From contig JAMCWX010000046.1 of assembly GCA_023480885.1 (NCBI GenBank), positions 62,001-126,000 of the forward strand: a stretch of 64,000 nucleotides of DNA. The letters run 5' to 3'. The position numbers and the translations under genes were made by a program. Under the pieces are notes generated by a model. That model was not told the origin of the DNA and ran no database searches. It worked only from the letters and a program-made list of their open reading frames with translations. Each line of letters opens with the position of its first letter. Positions within the stretch are counted from its first letter, which is position 1. Below are positions 1 to 5,978 of this stretch, piece after piece. This DNA comes from Chloroflexota bacterium. Lineage in GTDB: Bacteria > Chloroflexota > UBA6077 > FW602-bin22 > JACPRP01.

Positions 1-1
1 T

Positions 2-9
2 GCTATAAT
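2..9 (+). promoter_or_regulatory. possible extended -10 box
   Basis: The first bases read TGC-TATAAT, a consensus -10 preceded by TG. Any -35 would lie outside the window. The likely target is the Cys-rich ORF that follows. Confidence 0.3.
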
Positions 10-15
10 GTGACT

Positions 16-315
16 ATGGGTAATCAACTCTCAATGAAATCCAATACCTTATGGATGCGCATCGACCCGCAAAGACAAACGTGCAAAGTCTGCGGACATG
101 CGGACAAGTTCAACTTCCACGTGCCCGATCACATCTGGCGAGCCGTTGTCCCTTATCCGTATCGGCAGCTCGTTGTCTGTCTGAGTTGCTTTGACGAGTT
201 CGCGCGCCAGAGACAGGTAGACTATGCGCCGTTCATAAACGAGCTGCTATTCGTTGGCGACCGCGCTCATTTTGCATTCAAACCAATCAGGACACTTACC
301 ATCGACGATGATTAG
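16..315 (+). CDS. small Cys-rich (zinc-ribbon-like) protein
   Basis: About 99 residues with two Cys pairs (CKVCGH and a later CLSC) of the type that bind zinc. I do not recognise the family. A GTG at 10 and an ATG at 34 are alternative starts, and none has a clear Shine-Dalgarno site because the window edge cuts the upstream region. It runs rightward and converges with the minus-strand genes that follow (4-bp overlap of the 3' ends). Accessory gene near the left end of the visible prophage; function unknown. Confidence 0.55.
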   Translation: MGNQLSMKSNTLWMRIDPQRQTCKVCGHADKFNFHVPDHIWRAVVPYPYRQLVVCLSCFDEFARQRQVDYAPFINELLFVGDRAHFAFKPIRTLTIDDD

Positions 316-476
316 TGGCAATTCCCTAGTTTCTCTTTGTCCTTGCACTGGTTACAAAGTTCGCCGCTGTTTGGTTTGATGTACCGCTCATCGTAGTTGC
401 TCGTAGGCCAATTTGAGCAGTTGCGACAAAAGTGCCAGGTGTCAGATCCTTTTTGCTTGCGATACACGTTAGCCAT
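312..476 (-). CDS. small zinc-ribbon protein
   Basis: About 54 residues starting MANVYRKQKG with two CxxC pairs (CRNC, CNQC), a compact zinc-ribbon arrangement common among small phage accessory proteins. The ORF track begins further upstream, but the ATG at 476 is preceded by a strong AGGAGG and overlaps the stop of the upstream gene, which suggests translational coupling. Last gene of a leftward operon that starts at the repressor. No specific function can be given. Confidence 0.65.
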   Translation of the reverse strand: MANVYRKQKGSDTWHFCRNCSNWPTSNYDERYIKPNSGELCNQCKDKEKLGNCH

Positions 477-756
477 TTGATTGCCCTCCTTCTCTAAACT
501 TATACTTACAGTATCGACAAACACGCGCCTCTGATTGCACCAATTCAGCACATCTAGGACACTTCTTTTTTCTTCCCGAATAGATAGCTTCCCATTCAAG
601 GGCTTCCTCATTCGGCGCTCGGGAAATCATAAAAAGAAGCCCAAAGATGCCAAAGAAGAAACCAAAGAGAAAGCCATTAATGTACCCATGCCCTTTCTTG
701 CCAGATACATAGGCTGCGAGGAACGGGAATATCATCCAGATAAGAATTAGTTCCAC
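469..756 (-). CDS. membrane protein with C-terminal zinc ribbon
   Basis: 95 residues. The N-terminal half has two hydrophobic segments (ILIWMIFPFLAAY and FLFGFFFGIFGLLF) separated by a short GKKGHGY loop. The C-terminal third has CPRC and CRYC pairs, a short zinc ribbon that would face the cytoplasm. This resembles small superinfection-exclusion or stress membrane proteins often expressed from prophages, but no family is assigned. It overlaps the next gene by 8 bp in the leftward operon headed by the repressor, so it is likely expressed in the lysogen. Confidence 0.65.
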   Translation of the reverse strand: MELILIWMIFPFLAAYVSGKKGHGYINGFLFGFFFGIFGLLFMISRAPNEEALEWEAIYSGRKKKCPRCAELVQSEARVCRYCKYKFREGGQSNG

Positions 757-761
757 TAAGG

Positions 762-896
762 TTACTCAGACGCATCTTCAGCCACAACAGGCGGTTCTCC
801 CAGTGCTTCCAATTCATCTGCGGCAATCTTGATTTCGTCAGCTAATTTCCTGAATGCGTTTCCAATTTCAGTGATTTCGCCTTCCTCGTTTGTCAT
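762..896 (-). CDS. 44-residue acidic mini-protein
   Basis: Not in the ORF track because it is short. It starts at ATG 896 after GGAGTAGGAAC and encodes an acidic, mostly helical peptide (MTNEEGEITEIGNAFRKL...). Its start overlaps the stop of the upstream small ORF (ATGA), as in a translationally coupled operon. Part of the leftward lysogenic operon. Function unknown. Confidence 0.5.
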   Translation of the reverse strand: MTNEEGEITEIGNAFRKLADEIKIAADELEALGEPPVVAEDASE

Positions 897-1027
897 GTTC
901 CTACTCCATCCATTCTCAGCCTCAACTCAATCAACTCCCCTGGCACCTCGAAAAACTCCTCCATCTCTCTGATTTCGTAGCCTTTCCTGACAAGGCCAAG
1001 TAGTGGCTTCAACGGCACTAAGATCAA
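893..1027 (-). CDS. 44-residue small ORF downstream of the repressor
   Basis: Open frame from TTG 1027 to TGA 893, ending in an ATGA overlap with the next small gene. It encodes a peptide with a charged amphipathic core (GYEIREMEEFFEVPGELIEL). It begins 3 nt after the repressor stop codon. The start is uncertain (a GTG lies a few codons in) and no clear Shine-Dalgarno site is seen. Retained because overlap and spacing fit a tight operon. Confidence 0.35.
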   Translation of the reverse strand: MILVPLKPLLGLVRKGYEIREMEEFFEVPGELIELRLRMDGVGT

Positions 1028-1030
1028 CGC

Positions 1031-1765
1031 TTAAAACCTGGGCCTTGGAGACAACCTATTACTACGCATACGTGCAACCATGACGACCCCATCAGTTTGT
1101 ATCCTCTGCGATTTTGGTCTATATTGTACCGTCTTAACGACACCAAGAATCCTTGTATTCTCATTCACCTTTAACGGCGGACGCTTTTGTAGTGCAACCA
1201 AGTAGAAATCTCCGTTCCTTTGTTCCAATTGCTTTACCAAGCTTTCACCATCGTGAATAGCTAAGACAATATCACCTGATGTTGGACTAGCATCCAGGTC
1301 TACAATAACCCTATGCCCCTCCATTATCTCTGGCTCCATGCAATCACCTGAGACTGGCACGGCTACAAATCTATGACCACGTGCTCCTGCCTCAGGCAAA
1401 TATGGCCAAAGTTCAGCCTCTACCAAAGTACCTGCTCCAGCAGAAGCAGGCTGAGTGGTTTCTGGAACCAAGATAGGGGTTGCTGCTTCAAGTTCTCGAA
1501 GTATCTCTTGTGGTGTACGAGTTCGAGTAGGAATCTGTGTCGATGGCGCAGGATATCCTGCTGCTGCCAAAAGAACAGATGACGGTACATGAAGTACAGG
1601 TGCGAGTTTCCCCAGTCGATTAGCCTCTGGCTTTTCTGTCGCTCCACGTTCCACCTTGGAGACCCAGGGTCTCGTGACTCCGGCATACTCAGCAAGCTGT
1701 CCCTGCGTCAATCCCCGTTCATCCCTAAGTCTCTTAATTAACTGCCCCACAGTCTCCTCGTTCAC
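1031..1765 (-). CDS. LexA/CI-like prophage repressor (HTH + S24 peptidase)
   Basis: 244 residues. Residues about 7-60 are an XRE-type helix-turn-helix (LTQGQLAEYAGVTRPWVSKVERG). Residues about 115-215 are an S24 domain with catalytic Ser in VSGDCMEPEI (Ser139) and Lys in LVKQLEQ (Lys178). An Ala-Gly pair in the linker (ASAGAGT) or just after it (EAGARGHR) is a plausible self-cleavage site. By family knowledge such proteins hold the lytic promoter off and are inactivated by RecA-stimulated autocleavage after DNA damage. The start is GTG 1765, preceded by GGGAGGTAGACA. Two palindromic operators lie just upstream, between this gene and the divergent cro-like gene. Confidence 0.9.
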   Translation of the reverse strand: MNEETVGQLIKRLRDERGLTQGQLAEYAGVTRPWVSKVERGATEKPEANRLGKLAPVLHVPSSVLLAAAGYPAPSTQIPTRTRTPQEILRELEAATPILVPETTQPASAGAGTLVEAELWPYLPEAGARGHRFVAVPVSGDCMEPEIMEGHRVIVDLDASPTSGDIVLAIHDGESLVKQLEQRNGDFYLVALQKRPPLKVNENTRILGVVKTVQYRPKSQRIQTDGVVMVARMRSNRLSPRPRF

Positions 1766-1781
1766 TGTCTACCTCCCATTG

Positions 1782-1795
1782 GATACGATTGTATC
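1782..1795. promoter_or_regulatory. repressor operator O1 (GATAC-N4-GTATC)
   Basis: Perfect 5-bp palindrome GATAC GATT GTATC covering the minus-strand -10 (TACAAT) of the repressor promoter. The same arms and spacing recur at 1868. The likely role is autoregulation of the repressor. Confidence 0.7.
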
Positions 1796-1816
1796 ACGAC
1801 TTTGCACAAGTGATAA
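1788..1816 (-). promoter_or_regulatory. repressor promoter
   Basis: Minus strand: TTATCA, 17 nt, TACAAT. The -35 matches consensus at 4 of 6 positions. The -10 is embedded in operator O1. Confidence 0.5.
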
Positions 1817-1846
1817 AAAATATTTAGAAATTGCCTGATTTAGGTA

Positions 1847-1875
1847 TTGACAAGCGTTTCTACTTGTGATACTCT
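1847..1875 (+). promoter_or_regulatory. lytic (cro-side) promoter
   Basis: Consensus -35 TTGACA (1847-1852), 17-nt spacer, -10 TACTCT (1870-1875). The -10 is inside operator O2, so repressor binding would block it directly. Confidence 0.65.
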
Positions 1876-1881
1876 CGTATC
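1868..1881. promoter_or_regulatory. repressor operator O2 (GATAC-N4-GTATC)
   Basis: Perfect palindrome GATAC TCTC GTATC with the same arms and spacing as O1. It covers the -10 of the rightward promoter. An inverted ACTTGTG/CACAAGT pair in the same intergenic region may be an additional half-site. Confidence 0.7.
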
Positions 1882-1898
1882 GCAGGAACGGAGGGGCA

Positions 1899-2138
1899 AT
1901 GTTAACAGACAAATTGAAGATCAAACAGCAAGAATTAGGGTTGAACGATACTGATTTTGCAAGGAAGCTCAGTGTTCCTCGTTCAACTTGGAGAAATGCA
2001 AAAGTGGGCATTAGGAAACCTAGTCGCAGACTTGCCCTGAAGGCGATGGGGATGTTTCCTGACCTAACTGCTGATTGCGTTTCTTTTTTGCTTTCTGATG
2101 ATACGACCATCACCAATGACAAGACGCACGTAGCATAG
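1899..2138 (+). CDS. Cro-like HTH protein
   Basis: 79 residues from ATG 1899, which follows GGAGGGGCA; the track's earlier start has no ribosome site and overlaps the operator. Residues about 5-60 form a helix-turn-helix of the XRE type (GLNDTDFARKLSVPRSTWRNAK). Being first on the rightward side, divergent from the S24 repressor and driven by the operator-controlled promoter, it fits a Cro or early-activator role. The fold is clear; the exact role is inferred from position. Confidence 0.75.
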   Translation: MLTDKLKIKQQELGLNDTDFARKLSVPRSTWRNAKVGIRKPSRRLALKAMGMFPDLTADCVSFLLSDDTTITNDKTHVA

Positions 2139-2204
2139 CCCAAGGGCGCAATCGCTGTGTTACACGAATCCGTTGAGTTGGACACAAAATAGAAGGAGGA
2201 ACCA

Positions 2205-2381
2205 ATGCAAACCCCACGCGCAACCATCAATCCCGGCACCCTTCGCAGCCGCCAAGAGAAACTGGACTACTGCAAACAGGGCAAGGCGTACAAGGAGCAG
2301 GTAAAGGCGCGAATGGCGATGCGAACCCCAGAGCAGGTCAAGAGAGACTATGAAAGTCTCGTGGACATCTTCGAGGGATGA
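2205..2381 (+). CDS. 58-residue basic early protein
   Basis: Too short for the track. ATG 2205 follows AGAAGGAGGAACCA, a near-perfect ribosome site. The peptide is basic and charged (TLRSRQEKLDYCKQGKAYKEQVKARMAMR...). It overlaps the next gene by ATGA. First gene of the early rightward operon after cro. Family not recognised. Confidence 0.6.
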   Translation: MQTPRATINPGTLRSRQEKLDYCKQGKAYKEQVKARMAMRTPEQVKRDYESLVDIFEG

Positions 2382-2674
2382 GTGAGATGAGCAATGATCA
2401 GATCATCGTCGATCGCAACCGACTGTCCGAAGCCGTGGACGAACTGATGAGCGAGCGCTACGGCGACATGGACAGGGCAGAGGTGGAACGGGCCTTGTGG
2501 CACTGGCTGCAATCGTCAATTGATAAACTCATTAAGCAGGCGGCAACGCTCACTCACTCCGACTACAGGTCGGAGTTCCACAAGCGAGACTTCCAGCAGG
2601 GCTTAACCGATCTTTGGCTTCGCAAGTTTCTTAAAGAACAGGACACCAAGGCCGTGGGAAGCGTGAGCAGATGA
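2378..2674 (+). CDS. hypothetical early phage protein
   Basis: 98 residues, charged and helical, without Cys pairs, signal or membrane segment. The start ATG at 2378 overlaps the previous stop and the 3' end overlaps the next gene by 4 bp, so it belongs to a tight early operon. A second ATG four codons in is an alternative start. No family recognised. Confidence 0.6.
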   Translation: MSEMSNDQIIVDRNRLSEAVDELMSERYGDMDRAEVERALWHWLQSSIDKLIKQAATLTHSDYRSEFHKRDFQQGLTDLWLRKFLKEQDTKAVGSVSR

Positions 2675-3066
2675 GCAGACATGCTTACGTTTACCCCGAG
2701 GCGGTCATTGAGGAAACCGAAGATCTTAAAGCTGTGCGCGGTGAGATCGAGGACATCGAAGCCGTTGTCGCGGCACTCACGGCCACACGCGATAAGCGCG
2801 AAATCCGCCTAGCAGGCCTTATTCGCAACGGTGCGGATCGTCAACACCTCCTCGCGGAACTGGACGCCATCGAGGAGATCAACGAACGAATCGAGCAGCT
2901 AACAGGGGAGCGGGACAAAGCCGAGGAGATGCAGGACATCGAAATTGAGCTAATGTCAGTGCAGGCCGTGAGCCATTGCGAGAGTTGCCTGCAGCTTAAC
3001 GCCTGCAAGTCATTCGAGAAACCAGATCTTTCACGACGTGCGCTTTCACAGCGCGTAGCTGTTTAG
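2671..3066 (+). CDS. coiled-coil early protein with Cys cluster
   Basis: 131 residues. Residues about 15-95 are a long heptad-rich helix (LKAVRGEIEDIEAVVAALT... EEINERIEQLTGERDKAEEMQ). A C-terminal CESCLQLNACKSF segment could bind metal. This two-part form is seen in phage early accessory proteins, but I cannot name it. Overlaps the previous gene by ATGA. A structured, gene-free stretch follows it. Confidence 0.6.
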   Translation: MSRHAYVYPEAVIEETEDLKAVRGEIEDIEAVVAALTATRDKREIRLAGLIRNGADRQHLLAELDAIEEINERIEQLTGERDKAEEMQDIEIELMSVQAVSHCESCLQLNACKSFEKPDLSRRALSQRVAV

Positions 3067-3161
3067 CGAATTAAGAAAGAGGAAAGGGGGATAACCTCCG
3101 AGTGAAATGGTAAGGCTGCAAACTGAATAGCCCATTCCGCATACAGATGAGAAAAAGAAAA

Positions 3162-3216
3162 GAGTGCGGCTAGTTTGGAGGGCTGACCGCACTCAAGAAG
3201 CCCACAACAACGGGCT
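3162..3216. other. two hairpins in the 3067-3307 gene-free stretch
   Basis: The 240-bp gap has an 8-bp inverted repeat (GAGTGCGG 3162-3169 / CCGCACTC 3187-3194) and then AGCCC/GGGCT (3199-3216). There is no T-run, so neither is a convincing intrinsic terminator. No coding frame is supported here. A weak TTGTCA-like -35 at about 3251 could start a transcript for the KGG gene. Confidence 0.4.
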
Positions 3217-3307
3217 CATCGTGCCAAGTATACGTTACATAACATTTATTGTCAAGCGTTGAGGGCCAGGAAAGCATTACGGTTTATTCAGGAAAGGGGG
3301 TTAGGCA

Positions 3308-3625
3308 ATGTCAGACGGTAGCATTTCTGTAAGGGAGGCTGGGCGACTAGGTGGCGAGAAGGTCAAGAAGCTCTATGGCCCGGAATTCTATTCCAAGATC
3401 GGCAAGAAGGGCGGCGAGACGGTTCTCGAAGAGCGTGGCCACATCTTCTACGAGGAGATCGGACGCAAAGGCGGGGAAGCCCTAAAAGCCAAGAGTAGCC
3501 CAGGGTTCTACTCCGAGATCGGCAAGCGTGGCGGGGATGCCGTTAAGGCAAAGCACGGAGAGGACTACTACTCCAAGATCGGCAAACTTGGCGGTCGGAG
3601 ACGCGCTAAGGCTGCGAAAGTCTAG
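3308..3625 (+). CDS. KGG-repeat protein
   Basis: 105 residues made of about four tandem 20-residue units of the form YSKIGKKGGE...K..HG..FY (FYSKIGKKGGE, FYEEIGRKGGE, FYSEIGKRGGD, YYSKIGKLGGR). This is the KGG motif of bacterial stress-induced, LEA-like hydrophilic proteins. It is very basic and probably unstructured or nucleic-acid binding. Start ATG 3308 follows GGAAAGGGGGTTAGGCA. Its placement in the early region suggests a DNA-associated role rather than desiccation tolerance; that is inference. Confidence 0.75.
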   Translation: MSDGSISVREAGRLGGEKVKKLYGPEFYSKIGKKGGETVLEERGHIFYEEIGRKGGEALKAKSSPGFYSEIGKRGGDAVKAKHGEDYYSKIGKLGGRRRAKAAKV

Positions 3626-3642
3626 GGGAGGGAAACGCATCG

Positions 3643-3777
3643 ATGGGTGTCTGCGCAGTATGCGGGAAAATCACGGAGAAACGCTACTACTCCATAAATC
3701 CCAAGACTAACAAGGGCGAATGGGTATGCCCTGGCTGCGAGGGCCAATGGTCACGTTTACCGACCGCAAAGCGTTGA
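3643..3777 (+). CDS. 44-residue zinc-ribbon protein
   Basis: Too short for the track. ATG 3643 follows GGGGAGGGAAACGCATCG. The peptide has CAVCG and CPGCEGQW pairs 22 residues apart, a minimal zinc ribbon. It lies in the early operon between the KGG protein and a coiled-coil protein. Function unknown. Confidence 0.6.
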   Translation: MGVCAVCGKITEKRYYSINPKTNKGEWVCPGCEGQWSRLPTAKR

Positions 3778-3842
3778 CCACGTGGGAATACCAAACGCTG
3801 CACTGTGAATCAAATCTGTAACGAACGGAGGTAATCAAGGCG

Positions 3843-4385
3843 ATGGGAACGAACGGACTAGCAACGGCGCTAATGGAACAGGTCAACGCGCTCACTCTGG
3901 CTGAGAAACAGACCAGGGAGCTTATCAGCCAGGCACAAGCGGAATCGAACAGATTAGCCGAGAGACGCAACTACATCACTGGCCTGATTGGTCGCGCCGA
4001 CGAACTGAGCACTCGCTACCTGGAGATGATCGACACGGTAAACAAATGCTGCGCGACGGTGCGCGAGAAGCGTGACGTGCTCCAGGATGCCAGAGACCGG
4101 CTGGACAGGGCCAAGATCGAAGCGGTATTGCGCGAGACGCCAATCGAGAAAGGTGCACCTGGACGCATCAACGGCGCCAACGCAGAGATCCGCGCAATGC
4201 AGTCTGCACAAGTCGTTGATGAGGATATCAGCTATCAGAACTGCAAGGCAGAAGCGGAATTCTGCCAGCGCGACCTTGACCAGGCTGAGTTAGAGCAGCA
4301 AGCAGCATTGATGAAGGTATCGGCGCTCAAGGCCGTGACGAAGCTCTACACAGCAGAACTGGCCGTCATTGCGGAGTTGGAGTAG
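3843..4385 (+). CDS. coiled-coil early protein
   Basis: 180 residues, mostly long helices with heptads (residues 10-95 and 125-175). Start ATG 3843 follows GGAGGTAATCAAGGCG. Proteins of this shape sit just before ssDNA-binding or recombination genes in many phage early operons and may be recombination mediators or nuclease modulators, but no signature motif is present. Followed after 2 bp by a zinc-ribbon gene. Confidence 0.6.
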   Translation: MGTNGLATALMEQVNALTLAEKQTRELISQAQAESNRLAERRNYITGLIGRADELSTRYLEMIDTVNKCCATVREKRDVLQDARDRLDRAKIEAVLRETPIEKGAPGRINGANAEIRAMQSAQVVDEDISYQNCKAEAEFCQRDLDQAELEQQAALMKVSALKAVTKLYTAELAVIAELE

Positions 4386-4387
4386 CG

Positions 4388-4585
4388 GTGAAAGCAATTC
4401 ATATCACGTTGTTGCTACGTCAAACGCTCCTCTCCCAAAGCGTCAACGATGTACGGGGAAGGTGTCCCAAGTGCGGAGCCATAGCGGTCGTGGAAACCAG
4501 GACTTACGAACCGATGCCGGTCACCTGGGAGCTTTGCTCCGAGTGTGATTACACGGCGGTAGAGGCTGATTCTTTACTTGTTTGA
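4388..4585 (+). CDS. small zinc-ribbon protein
   Basis: 65 residues from GTG 4388, two bases after the preceding stop. Contains CPKCGA and CSECDY pairs about 27 residues apart. Probable structural zinc ribbon; role unknown. Confidence 0.6.
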   Translation: MKAIHITLLLRQTLLSQSVNDVRGRCPKCGAIAVVETRTYEPMPVTWELCSECDYTAVEADSLLV

Positions 4586-4620
4586 TTTGCGCTGAGAGCG
4601 CAATAGGAGGGAATTACACA

Positions 4621-5427
4621 ATGGCAGTCGACAGATCACTTATCACCAGGCCCGAACAGGCTTTGACCGAAGCCGATGAGATACAGCAGATGCTTGCCGA
4701 TGAGATGAACAGGGACGGGGAGCGTCAGGCGTTTGAGTTGAAGCCGCCTCGATTTGGTATCAGTTCTCAGCTTCAGTTGTTCGTCAACAAGCTGACCAAC
4801 GATACCTACAAGACGCTCGAAGGCGTCGTTATCTTCAGTCGCGAGGTAAGCGGTTACTGGATAGAGGGCGAAAAGGCCCCTGTTTGCAGCAGCACCGATG
4901 GCATCAATGGCATCCCCCGTGGCAGCGACCACAGTCAGCGCTGTGCAGCGTGCAAGTTCAACCAGTGGGGAAGCGATCAAAAAGGTGGGCGGGGGAAAGC
5001 TTGCAAACAAATGCGGCGCCTCATCGTCCAGTTGGAGCAGTCACCGATTCCCGTGATTCTCAGTATTCCGCCCACGTCGATCAACGCATTCGATGAGTAC
5101 TGCTCTGGGCTTGTGACCAGCAAACCCCAAAGGACTTACTTTGCTGTCATAACCAAGATGGCGCTGGACAAGGTGTCCAATCCCGACGGCCAGGACTACT
5201 CCAAGGTCAGGTTCGAGAAGGTGCGTAACCTGATCATCGAAGAGATGTACCAGGTCAGGAAATGGCGTGATGAGTTCCAGAAATACGTCACCGTCGAGAT
5301 TGAGGCCGATGACTATAGCACCACTCCGAGCAACGGCAACGGCGCCACTCCCAACAGCGATTACGCCAATGAGCCGCCGCCCTGGGAGGATGATGCGCCG
5401 CCACCTGAAACGCCGCCAGAGTTATAG
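4621..5427 (+). CDS. probable phage ssDNA-binding / recombination-associated protein
   Basis: 268 residues from ATG 4621 after AGGAGGGAATTACACA; the track start at 4582 lacks a site. The middle has a Cys cluster (CSSTDG... CAACKFNQWGS... GRGKACKQMRRL) with a conserved-looking GKACK core. The C-terminus is disordered, Pro-rich and acidic (EPPPWEDDAPPP), reminiscent of the acidic tail that SSB proteins use to recruit partners. By position and tail I infer ssDNA binding; the core fold is not one I can identify with certainty. It directly precedes the structured RNA region. Confidence 0.55.
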   Translation: MAVDRSLITRPEQALTEADEIQQMLADEMNRDGERQAFELKPPRFGISSQLQLFVNKLTNDTYKTLEGVVIFSREVSGYWIEGEKAPVCSSTDGINGIPRGSDHSQRCAACKFNQWGSDQKGGRGKACKQMRRLIVQLEQSPIPVILSIPPTSINAFDEYCSGLVTSKPQRTYFAVITKMALDKVSNPDGQDYSKVRFEKVRNLIIEEMYQVRKWRDEFQKYVTVEIEADDYSTTPSNGNGATPNSDYANEPPPWEDDAPPPETPPEL

Positions 5428-5960
5428 GCGGGAGGATGCTGTAGGGGTTAAGTCTGAGGAATAGCATGCCGCTTAGATGCCGATAGGGCGGGGTGCCTAC
5501 GGGCCAAGGGCTTCTGTCGGAGAAACAGGAACGACGCCTACCGACTGTACGTCGTGGCAACCCGTAGGTTGTAGCAACTTTGCCCATGATGATATTTTGC
5601 GTGGCCGCGAAAGCCGGCGGGAATGCAAGGCTTGACGGCTCGGAGAGACGAGCAGGGAGCGTAGGCTAATGGTAGACCAGGGCCAAAAGCTCAGGAGTAA
5701 GTCCGATTCTTGCCGCTCCCACCGAAACAGTCCGCAGGGGATGATGGGGCAGGAAGAGGGGACTGTTTTGAATTGAGGCGGCGGCGTGGTGGGAACACGC
5801 TAGGCAACATAGGCACGGAACGGGATGTTGCAATCCTGCGCAGGGGCAAGCCGTGCGTGTCCTGTTTCGGGACTGGTTTCTCCGGCCAAGCAGGTTCGAA
5901 TCCTGCTCGTCTCAGGGAACAGTACAGGGCTTCACCTGTCCAGGGCCTTTACCCTGATAG
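5428..5960 (+). ncRNA. large structured phage ncRNA (GOLLD/ROOL-like candidate)
   Basis: About 530 nt with no supported gene, between a gene ending at 5427 and a TTG start with its own ribosome site at 5979. Helices seen directly: ATGCT/AGCAT (5436-5467); CCTACGGG/CCCGTAGG (5496-5503/5561-5568) enclosing CTGT/ACAG and ACGACG/CGTCGT; a GAAA-tetraloop hairpin inside TTGC/GCAA (5597-5628); GCTCG/CGAGC (5638-5653); a tRNA-like module (5655-5721); AAACAGTCC/GGACTGTTT (5725-5768); GCGTG/CACGC (5784-5800); an H-type pseudoknot GCAACAT/ATGTTGC with GCACGG/CCGTGC (5804-5856); a hairpin with T-loop TTCGAAT (5889-5907); ACAGG/CCTGT inside CAGGG/CCCTG (5913-5956). Size, tRNA association and phage context match the known large ornate RNAs GOLLD and ROOL. 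Family membership is not tested and ends are approximate. Confidence 0.65.
5655..5721 (+). ncRNA. tRNA-like module inside the structured RNA
   Basis: 7-bp acceptor-like helix GGGAGCG/CGCTCCC, a D-arm-like segment (GGCTAATGGTAGACC with the GGTAGA signature), and a T-arm-like GTAAG-TCCGATT-CTTGC next to the acceptor, then A. Between D- and T-arms only 18 nt are present: a short GGGC-CAAAA-GCTC stem-loop (4 bp, 5-nt loop) plus 4 nt. A normal anticodon arm and U33 are missing, so this is not a decoding tRNA. It is a tRNA mimic or remnant. Confidence 0.5.
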
Positions 5961-5978
5961 AAAAACAGGGAGGTATCG

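Noticed and set aside
1-300. Left attachment site (direct repeat of the tRNA-Leu 3' end)
   Set aside because: No copy of TGGGGAAGCGGGGACTCG was found near the left edge, so the left prophage end must lie outside the window.
1769-2239. 156-codon minus-strand ORF across the switch region
   Set aside because: It overlaps both promoters, both operators and the Cro-like gene, has no Shine-Dalgarno site, and has the composition of an antisense shadow.
5645-5913. Split tRNA, tmRNA or group I intron reading of the complement GAGACGA...TCGTCTC around the T-arm-like hairpin
   Set aside because: No tmRNA 5' signature or tag-peptide frame, no group I core P/Q/R/S elements that I could align, and no interrupted exon on either side. 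A large structured ncRNA explains the helices better.
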